Positions 6,054 to 11,282 of a stretch of DNA of 11,282 nucleotides are shown here, piece after piece. The translations under genes and the position numbers were made by a program. Position 1 is the first letter of the stretch. Each line of letters starts with the position of its first letter. The stretch spans positions 1 through 11,282 of the forward strand of contig JAUVCS010000012.1 of assembly GCA_030590745.1 (NCBI GenBank). Direction: 5' to 3'. The notes under the pieces are model-generated. The model did not search any database, was not told where the DNA came from, and worked only from the letters and a program-made list of their open reading frames with translations. This DNA is from Desulfuromusa sp. Its GTDB lineage: Bacteria; Desulfobacterota; Desulfuromonadia; Desulfuromonadales; Geopsychrobacteraceae.

Positions 6054-7927
6054 GATCGATCCATTTCAGGTTGTTGACCGCGTTGCCGGTACTGATAGAG
6101 GAATTTGCGCCGTAACAGCCCGCCAGGGTCATCTGGAATCTGTTGCAACAGCAGCCTTGATTCGCGTTGTTCAGCCGTTTCAGGAATATTATCTACAGGG
6201 CTGGTTACAGAATCAGGCGGTTCTCCAGATTGTTCAGCAGGGGATTCCTCAACCCGATTTTGAGCCATTCCAGTCGATTGTTCAGTTGTTTTCTGTTCTT
6301 TTTTTGCGGAAGCCGACATGGAGGAATCATCAGTTTGTGAGTTTTTATCTTTCCTGGCTGACTGATCTTGTTGGCCCTTTTTATCGATATTTTTTTTCGC
6401 TTTAGAAGATGAAGTTTTCTGTTGATCCCCAGACTGAACTCCTTCCTCTTGCAAACCTTGACTCTCAGTAGATCTGTTGGGTTCATCTCCCTCCCGGGGT
6501 TTTTTATTATCCTGTTTATTCTGTTGGTCGTTGTTATTTTGTTGGTTCTGGTTATTCTGCTGTTTTTGTTGCTGTTGCAGCGCCTGTTCAACCAGTTTTT
6601 TATTAAACTCTGTATCAATATCTCCCGGGGTCAACTCTAACGCCTGCTGATAAGCCTTGAGTGCCGCAGGAAAATCACCACTCTTTGCCAGAGCGTTCCC
6701 TTGATTGTACCAGTCATCGGTACTTTGCGGTGTTTCAAGCTGCTTGGCAGCAGAAGTAAAGTCACCGCTCCGATAAAGAGCACTAGCCTTCCAGCGCGGA
6801 TCCTGAAACTGTTGCGCCGCATCGGTGTAATTCTTCTCGGTAAAAGCTTGTGCAGCTTGTTGATCCGGGGTTTGCCAAAGCTCCGGCCAACTGAAGGCCT
6901 CAGCAGGTGGCGGAACCAGGAGCAGAAGAGGCAATGCCAGCAACCAACCACGCCGGAAAGCCAATGCCGCAAGAATAAGTAATGGCCAGAGCAACCAGAC
7001 TCCCTCTTCACGCCAGCGCTCCCCGACCGCAGCAGCAGTTTCACCGGACTGGTCTAGATGATGACCTTCAAGTCCGGCCAGCAAACTGTTCAGATCAGTA
7101 TCATCGACACTCAGCTGTTGGTAGTTACCCCCCCCGGCAATTGCCAGCTGACGCAACCCGGCAGAATTCAATTTAGGCAACACCAGATTTCCCTGCCTAT
7201 CCTTAAAAAAACCACCACCGGGGAGAGGAATCGGAGCACCTGCTGGGGTACCAACCCCGAGAACCGACAACTCAAACCCCTTTTTTTTCAGCTGCCGGGC
7301 AGCAGCAAAATAATTTTCCGGCCGATCTTCATCGGTCACCAATAACAGCCGACCCTGTTTCAATCCTGCCTGCTGCAACAACTTTTCCCCCCGCTGGATA
7401 GCCCGTGCCGGGTTACTCCCCTGAACCGGCATTAACCCAGGGTCAAGGCTTTTTAACAGAGCTTCAATGGTGTGGTGATCCTCGGTCAGCGGAGTTACAG
7501 TAAAGGCATCCGCGGCAAAAACAATCAGTGCGGTCTGCCCCTCTTTCCGTTCGCGCAACAAATCTGCAATTTTGAGCTGGGCGCGCAAAAAACGATTGGG
7601 TCTTAAATCGGCAACTTCCATTGAGCGAGAGAGATCAAACAGGATGACTAATGCTGATTGTTGACGAAATAGGGGTTGCGGTTGACGTTTCCAGACCGGT
7701 CCAGCCAAAGCGAGAACCACCAATAACATGCCGAGAGAAATCAACCAGAATGGCCAGTTAGCCCGTCGTACCGAGCGGCCAAGAAGCAGGTGTGGCAACA
7801 GTTCCGGATCACAAACCGCCTGCCAACTCCGACTTCGCAGCTGCCGGCGTGCCAACCAGAATAGCAGCAGGAATATTGGCAGTAATGCGAGAAACCACTC
7901 TGGACGCAAAAAATGAAAACTATCCAT
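6047..7927 (-). CDS. batB: BatB-BatC composite: membrane VWA protein with TPR domain and Q/N/K-rich tail
   Basis: A 626-residue protein joining what are separate BatB and BatC proteins in Bacteroides-type operons. In order: membrane helices at about 12-28 and 58-76; VWA domain about 92-285 with MIDAS DLSRS (Asp98, Ser100, Ser102), the family loop GSNPARAI (171-177) and VTDED (Asp199); two further helices (309-325, 328-343); TPR repeats about 352-440, the best WYNQGNALAKSGDFPAALKA; a low-complexity tail 449-580; and a C-terminal motif about 597-616 (PDDPGGLLRRKFLYQYRQR). Charge distribution (RRQLRSRSW after helix 1, FRRGW after helix 3) puts both VWA and TPR domains in the periplasm. MIDAS is complete enough to bind a metal, with Ser at the Thr position as is usual in this subfamily. 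The start overlaps batA by eight bases, with GGAGG four bases upstream; the end overlaps batD by seven. Many relatives are annotated simply as 'VWA domain-containing protein'. Confidence 0.9.
   Translation of the reverse strand: MDSFHFLRPEWFLALLPIFLLLFWLARRQLRSRSWQAVCDPELLPHLLLGRSVRRANWPFWLISLGMLLVVLALAGPVWKRQPQPLFRQQSALVILFDLSRSMEVADLRPNRFLRAQLKIADLLRERKEGQTALIVFAADAFTVTPLTEDHHTIEALLKSLDPGLMPVQGSNPARAIQRGEKLLQQAGLKQGRLLLVTDEDRPENYFAAARQLKKKGFELSVLGVGTPAGAPIPLPGGGFFKDRQGNLVLPKLNSAGLRQLAIAGGGNYQQLSVDDTDLNSLLAGLEGHHLDQSGETAAAVGERWREEGVWLLWPLLILAALAFRRGWLLALPLLLLVPPPAEAFSWPELWQTPDQQAAQAFTEKNYTDAAQQFQDPRWKASALYRSGDFTSAAKQLETPQSTDDWYNQGNALAKSGDFPAALKAYQQALELTPGDIDTEFNKKLVEQALQQQQKQQNNQNQQNNNDQQNKQDNKKPREGDEPNRSTESQGLQEEGVQSGDQQKTSSSKAKKNIDKKGQQDQSARKDKNSQTDDSSMSASAKKEQKTTEQSTGMAQNRVEESPAEQSGEPPDSVTSPVDNIPETAEQRESRLLLQQIPDDPGGLLRRKFLYQYRQRGQQPEMDRSW
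6188..6583 (-). repeat. Low-complexity, disordered coding segment of the BatB-BatC protein
   Basis: Codons 449-580 encode a hydrophilic tail. The first part (6506-6583) is almost pure Gln/Asn (QQQQKQQNNQNQQNNN and so on), built from mixed CAG, CAA, AAC and AAT codons rather than a perfect repeat. The rest is rich in Lys, Ser, Glu and Asp. It links the TPR domain to a short conserved-looking C-terminal motif. Long open frames on the other strand and in other frames here are by-products of the composition. Confidence 0.75.
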
Positions 7928-8924
7928 TCTTCCTCCGAGCTATTCGCTGTGGCAATTGTGGCAACAAGAGGAGCAGTAAACTATAAAAAAGAGCCAGCCC
8001 CAGAGGCCAGGGATAGAGTTCAGCGATTGGACGGTAGACATCATGATCCCGTTCTACAGGTTCAAGGCGATCCAGCTCCGCATAAATTCCTGCCAACTGA
8101 TCGGTATCCCGAGCGCGGAAGTAACGCCCACCGGTTTTCTGTGCAATTTCTGTCAGGGTCTTTTCGTCAAGACCTGCTGAAGGATTCACCATTTGGCTGA
8201 AGAAAAAACCCTCCACTTTCATCGTCGTGGCACCGAGTCCAATCGTATAGATTTTTAACCCTTCAGCTGCAGCAAGATCTGCCGCTTTAAGTGGCGATAG
8301 ATGTCCAGCGGTATTGGCACCATCGGTGAGAAGAATTAACACCTGCTCTTCCCCTCCCCCTCTCTTAAGACGCTTGACTGCTAAGCCGATAGCATCACCA
8401 ATCGCAGTTTTCTCCCCGGCCAGACCAATCGCAGATTCAGCTAAAAGTTGCTCAACCGTCCGGCGATCAAAAGTTAACGGGGTCTGGACATAGGGTTGAT
8501 CGCCAAACAGAATCAACCCCAGCCGATCTCCAACCCGTTGCTGAATAAATTGACCGGCAACTGCTTTCAGTACCGTCAGACGATCGACTGATTCACCATC
8601 AAGATAGAAATCTTTGGTCTGCATACTCCCGGAAAGATCGACCGCAAGCAGCAGATCACGGCCACTGACCGGCAACTCAATCGGGTCACCAAGCCACTGA
8701 GGACGGGCGGTCGCACCGACCAGCAGCAACCAGCAGCAAAGTGCCAGTGGCAACTGCCACCGCCCTTTCCGCCGGCCATGCTGATGTTGTACAGCGGCAA
8801 AAGGTGATAAACTTGGCACCCAGAGAGCCGCCTCTTCAGCAGCTAATGCCGGCGGACAGAACTTATAAATCAACCAGGGGAGAGGTAACAGGATAAAGGC
8901 CCAGGGCCAGACAAAATGGATCAT
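7920..8924 (-). CDS. batA: BatA-type membrane VWA protein
   Basis: A 334-residue protein with a membrane helix at about 6-20, a second at about 57-72, a VWA domain about 88-285 and a final helix about 304-322 followed by a basic tail (RIARRKNG). The MIDAS metal site is complete: DLSGS (Asp96, Ser98, Ser100), Thr173 in EKTAIGDAI and Asp201 in LLTDGANT. Basic residues after helix 1 are few, but the architecture parallels the neighbouring BatB and suggests a periplasmic VWA domain. In the Bat system this protein is thought to pair with BatB under control of the MoxR ATPase. The frame can be extended to 8981, but the ATG at 8924 overlaps the preceding stop as ATGA, has GGAGG five bases upstream and gives the normal N-terminus (MIHFVWPWAF), so it is preferred. 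The 3' end overlaps batB by eight bases. Confidence 0.92.
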   Translation of the reverse strand: MIHFVWPWAFILLPLPWLIYKFCPPALAAEEAALWVPSLSPFAAVQHQHGRRKGRWQLPLALCCWLLLVGATARPQWLGDPIELPVSGRDLLLAVDLSGSMQTKDFYLDGESVDRLTVLKAVAGQFIQQRVGDRLGLILFGDQPYVQTPLTFDRRTVEQLLAESAIGLAGEKTAIGDAIGLAVKRLKRGGGEEQVLILLTDGANTAGHLSPLKAADLAAAEGLKIYTIGLGATTMKVEGFFFSQMVNPSAGLDEKTLTEIAQKTGGRYFRARDTDQLAGIYAELDRLEPVERDHDVYRPIAELYPWPLGLALFYSLLLLLLPQLPQRIARRKNG

Positions 8925-9418
8925 TGGCTCCTCCGCAGGGGAAGATTTTGCGGGGGAAGCTTTTTCAACCAGCGGTGGCACAGATTGATCAGAGCAACAG
9001 TATCAATTTGGACCTCAGGTCGATAGGGGGCATCACTTAAACAGCTACCGATTCCAGTGGTAAACGGGTGATCATGAAATGGGCGATCCAAAAATTCCAA
9101 CCAGGCCTGTCCACTCAAACCGGCACAATCCTGCTGCGGGAAGTGGGCAATAGCCGCTTGCCGTAATAATCTGGAGAGAGCTGTAAGCAACTCAGTTTCG
9201 GGGAAACCGGCCAGTTTTTCAAGTTTCTGCAGGGCAATGTGCCGCATCCGCCGCCGCTGGCGAAAACGGCGCAAACCCCAGATAAAAAAGGGAATGAGGA
9301 GCAATAATCCAGACAAAATCCACCAGCCAAGAGCCGGAGGCCACCAGCTGATCGGAACGGGAAGATGGATATCATGCAAAGGGAGATTAGCAGCTGTCAT
9401 TGTGCTGTTTTGTCCCAC
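8921..9418 (-). CDS. DUF4381 family membrane protein
   Basis: A 165-residue protein with the family hallmark LHDIHLPVPISWWPPALGWW (14-33), one membrane helix (about 30-48) and a strongly basic RRFRQRRRMRH directly after it. The N-terminus is therefore periplasmic and the helical C-terminal 100 residues are cytoplasmic. Members of this family sit between DUF58 and VWA genes in MoxR operons; their function is not established. The start is taken as GTG (9418), which has AGGGGG seven bases upstream and lies one base after the DUF58 stop. An ATG six codons in (9400) is possible but has a poorer ribosome binding site. The C-terminal part resembles the cytoplasmic tail of BatD in pattern (an Ala/Leu-rich helix, a WLEFL-type helix, a final helix with a Trp), suggesting related docking modules. 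Confidence 0.85.
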   Translation of the reverse strand: MGQNSTMTAANLPLHDIHLPVPISWWPPALGWWILSGLLLLIPFFIWGLRRFRQRRRMRHIALQKLEKLAGFPETELLTALSRLLRQAAIAHFPQQDCAGLSGQAWLEFLDRPFHDHPFTTGIGSCLSDAPYRPEVQIDTVALINLCHRWLKKLPPQNLPLRRSQ

Positions 9419-9419
9419 T

Positions 9420-10355
9420 TTAGTGCCCCCTTTTCACACCGGGAAGAGACTCCAACGGATCACCGTCAGTAGGCAGCGAAAAAAATTGACACCGTTGGCG
9501 CCGGCAAAAATTTTCCAGCTGTTGCCGATGTTGGCTGAAGGAATGCTGGTACTGCTGCCGCCCACGCCGATCGGCAGTGGTCATAGTCAAATCCCGCTCA
9601 CCATCACTCAGGCGATAGGAACCAGCCTGTGGCAGTTCAGCTTCGAAGGGGTCAAAACAATGGATCAGACCCAGATCACAATGACGGCCAAGCAGTGCCA
9701 GCTGTTTCTCAACTTGATCATCCCACTGGCTGAAATCACTGAGTAATAAAATTAAACTACCGGGGCGGGCGACCCGGTGAAGCCGTTGCAAGGTTGCCGC
9801 AAGACGTTGCTGTGGAGCAAACGGGTGGTGAGGAGAGCGATTCCAGACCGGGTCTGCAACCATCTGGCGCAATAGTTGTAGAACTGCCTTTTTCCCCAGT
9901 TGTGGGCGTAGTTCAAGGTGACGCTCTTCAGAAAAAATAAAACCGCCGATACGATCCCCACGTGACAGTGCCTGCCAGGCTAGCAACGCCGCCAACTGTG
10001 AAGCCTGCACCGCCTTAAATCGGCCACGAGTGGCAAAAAACATCGGTCTCCGGTAATCCAGAGCAACAATCACCGGGCGTTCCCGTTCTTCATGAAACAG
10101 CTTGGTATGCACCTTGCCCCGTCTGGCAGTCACCCGCCAATCGATATTGCGAATATCATCACCAGGCAAATAGGCGCGCACCTCAGCAAACTCCATACCA
10201 CGACCACGAAAGCGGCTACGATAGCCACCACTTTGCGCTGCCAACTGCCGGTTGGGTTGCCAGCTTGCCGGAAGCAACCGGTCACCCAAAGCAATCAGTT
10301 CGGTCAGATCAATTTTGACCGGTGAAGTGTTTACCGATACCGCCCGTTTTGGCAT
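9420..10355 (-). CDS. DUF58 domain protein (MoxR-associated, VWA-like)
   Basis: A 311-residue cytoplasmic protein with the DUF58 signature FRGRGMEFAEVRAYLPGDD and then IRNIDWRVTARRGKVHTKLF (about 49-87), followed by the VWA-like fold (VIVALDYRRPMFFAT, then GGFIFSEE, SLILLLSDFSQ). No membrane segment or signal peptide is visible. DUF58 proteins are encoded next to MoxR almost universally and are thought to be partners of that ATPase; the exact role is unknown. The usual MIDAS DxSxS is replaced by Asp100-Tyr-Arg-Arg-Pro, so classical metal binding is unlikely. The start ATG shares its A with the MoxR stop (TGATG) and has no clear ribosome binding site, indicating coupled translation. The stop lies one base before the DUF4381 start. 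Cysteines cluster in the C-terminal FCRRQRCQFF. Confidence 0.92.
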   Translation of the reverse strand: MPKRAVSVNTSPVKIDLTELIALGDRLLPASWQPNRQLAAQSGGYRSRFRGRGMEFAEVRAYLPGDDIRNIDWRVTARRGKVHTKLFHEERERPVIVALDYRRPMFFATRGRFKAVQASQLAALLAWQALSRGDRIGGFIFSEERHLELRPQLGKKAVLQLLRQMVADPVWNRSPHHPFAPQQRLAATLQRLHRVARPGSLILLLSDFSQWDDQVEKQLALLGRHCDLGLIHCFDPFEAELPQAGSYRLSDGERDLTMTTADRRGRQQYQHSFSQHRQQLENFCRRQRCQFFSLPTDGDPLESLPGVKRGH

Positions 10356-11282
10356 CAGGGCACCGGAACACGGGCAATCAGTTCAGAGATCAGGCGATCG
10401 GCATTCATCCCATTGGCCTCAGCCTCATAGCTGAGAATCAGCCGATGACGCAACACATCGAAGGCCAGGTTCTGGATATCCTCGGGCAAGACATGGTCAC
10501 GCCCGGCCAGCCAGGCTCGTGCCCGGGCACAGCGATCAAGAGCAATGCTGGCTCGGGGGCTTCCTCCATATAAAATTGCCCCCGCCAAATCCTCACCATA
10601 GGGCTGTGGATTGCGGGTGGCCAGAACCAATTGCAACAGATACTCTTCCAGATTCTCTGCCAGATAGAGATCAAGAACCTGTTGCCGGGCATGACGTAAC
10701 TCAACGACTGAAAGGGGTGGGATATGGTTCGGTGAAGAATCTGCGGCAACCTTTCCAGCCGCCTCGCGCCGCGCCAGCGCAAGAATCTGCCGTTCACTTG
10801 CCACCGCAGGGTAATCGACCCGCACATGTAACAGAAACCGATCCAGTTGGGCTTCTGGAAGAGGATAGGTCCCCTCCTGCTCAATCGGGTTCTGGGTCGC
10901 CATCACCAGAAAGGGATCTGCCAGTTGGTAAGTCGTCTGTCCGACACTGATCTGTCTCTCTGCCATGGCCTCAAGCAACGCTGACTGGACTTTGGCTGGC
11001 GCACGGTTAATTTCATCGGCAAGGATCAGATTATGAAATAATGGTCCCGGCTGAAAAGTAAAGGTGGCATCCTCTGCACGATAAACGTCAGTTCCGGTCA
11101 GATCTGCCGGCAGTAAATCAGGGGTAAACTGGATGCGGTGAAAACTCCCCTCCAACAGTTCACCTAGTTGCCGGATAGCGCGGGTTTTAGCCAGCCCAGG
11201 AGCTCCCTCAACCAGCAGATGACCATCGGCCAACAGTGCAATCAGCAGACGTTCAATTAGTTCCGGCTGCCCGATAACCTGC
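10355..11282 (-). CDS. moxR: MoxR-family AAA+ ATPase (5' end cut off by the right edge)
   Basis: The frame is open to the window edge and yields 308 residues starting QVIGQPELIERLLIALLADG; the first 30-40 residues of the protein are missing. A TTG at 11233 is internal leucine and not the start. Motifs, numbered from the first complete codon: Walker A GAPGLAKT (26-33), Walker B LILADE (85-90), sensor 1 ATQNPIEQEGTYPLPEAQLD (128-147), arginine finger region LDRF (Arg149) and sensor 2 GGSPRA (239-244). A C-terminal lid helical bundle follows. All ATPase motifs are intact. MoxR proteins are chaperone-like ATPases that act on VWA-domain partners; here the partners would be BatA, BatB and DUF58. 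It is the first gene seen of a six-gene unit, and the promoter lies outside the window. The stop and the DUF58 start overlap as TGATG. Confidence 0.95.
   Translation of the reverse strand, partial: QVIGQPELIERLLIALLADGHLLVEGAPGLAKTRAIRQLGELLEGSFHRIQFTPDLLPADLTGTDVYRAEDATFTFQPGPLFHNLILADEINRAPAKVQSALLEAMAERQISVGQTTYQLADPFLVMATQNPIEQEGTYPLPEAQLDRFLLHVRVDYPAVASERQILALARREAAGKVAADSSPNHIPPLSVVELRHARQQVLDLYLAENLEEYLLQLVLATRNPQPYGEDLAGAILYGGSPRASIALDRCARARAWLAGRDHVLPEDIQNLAFDVLRHRLILSYEAEANGMNADRLISELIARVPVP

Noticed and set aside
6205..6640. Long open frames on both strands overlapping the tail of the BatB-BatC gene
   Set aside because: They arise from the Q/N/K-rich low-complexity codons. Their translations are low-complexity (poly-Leu/Val or Lys/Asn/Arg rich), have no recognisable domain, and lie inside a gene whose frame is fixed by domains on both sides.
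8719..8738. Two tandem copies of a 10-base unit (ACCAGCAGCA) in batA, which could shift the frame on slippage
   Set aside because: There are only two copies, and they are explained by Cys-Trp-Leu-Leu codons of the second membrane helix. There are too few units to argue for phase variation.
8924..8981. N-terminal extension of BatA by 19 residues
   Set aside because: The extension (MPPLVEKASPAKSSPAEEP) overlaps the DUF4381 gene, is not like the family N-terminus, and the ATG at 8924 has both a GGAGG and an ATGA overlap.
11224..11233. Start of the MoxR gene at 11233 (TTG)
   Set aside because: The same frame continues upstream to the window edge with clear MoxR sequence (QVIGQPELIERLLIALL), so the TTG is an internal leucine.

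Overview
The window looks like chromosomal DNA from a Gram-negative bacterium. Envelope proteins have a signal peptide and membrane segments, most genes have Shine-Dalgarno sequences, and genes are tightly packed. The gene set (Bat/MoxR operon, a free-standing BioD/DRTGG protein, a TPR protein, YbaK and a soluble PAS kinase) would fit a deltaproteobacterial (Desulfobacterota/Desulfuromonadales-like) or related proteobacterial genome. That placement is inference from gene content only. All ten genes lie on the minus strand, so transcription runs from the right edge to the left edge. No RNA genes, insertion sequences, CRISPR arrays or phage genes were seen.

Region 1 (about 11282 to 4344) is one uninterrupted MoxR/Bat-type operon. 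In transcription order it holds a MoxR AAA+ ATPase (5' end cut off by the window edge), a DUF58 protein, a DUF4381 membrane protein, BatA (membrane VWA protein), a BatB-BatC composite (membrane VWA plus TPR plus long Q/N/K-rich tail) and BatD. Junctions are -1 to +8 bases (TGATG, ATGA and similar overlaps), which indicates translational coupling. The positive-inside rule puts MoxR, DUF58 and the C-terminal domains of DUF4381 and BatD in the cytoplasm. It puts the two VWA domains, the TPR domain and the large BatD ectodomain in the periplasm. The set therefore reads as one ATPase-driven membrane assembly. The 'aerotolerance' name is historical, and the biochemical job of the system is still poorly defined.

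Region 2 (4343 to 4147) is a 197-base intergenic stretch with a hairpin just after batD, a T-rich tract and a weak candidate promoter. It separates the Bat operon from Region 3 (4146 to 1273), a three-gene unit: a P-loop BioD-like/DRTGG protein related to the N-terminal part of long phosphotransacetylases, a TPR protein, and a YbaK/ProX-type tRNA-editing deacylase with gaps of 13 and 11 bases.

Region 4 (about 1250 to 1) has its own good candidate promoter. It encodes a soluble PAS histidine kinase followed after 35 bases by the first 26 codons of a response regulator that runs off the left edge. This part looks more AT-rich than the Bat operon.

Several starts were moved inward from the longest reading frame because a Shine-Dalgarno sequence or a stop/start overlap supports the shorter form: the kinase (1182), YbaK (1773), the TPR protein (3041) and BatA (8924).
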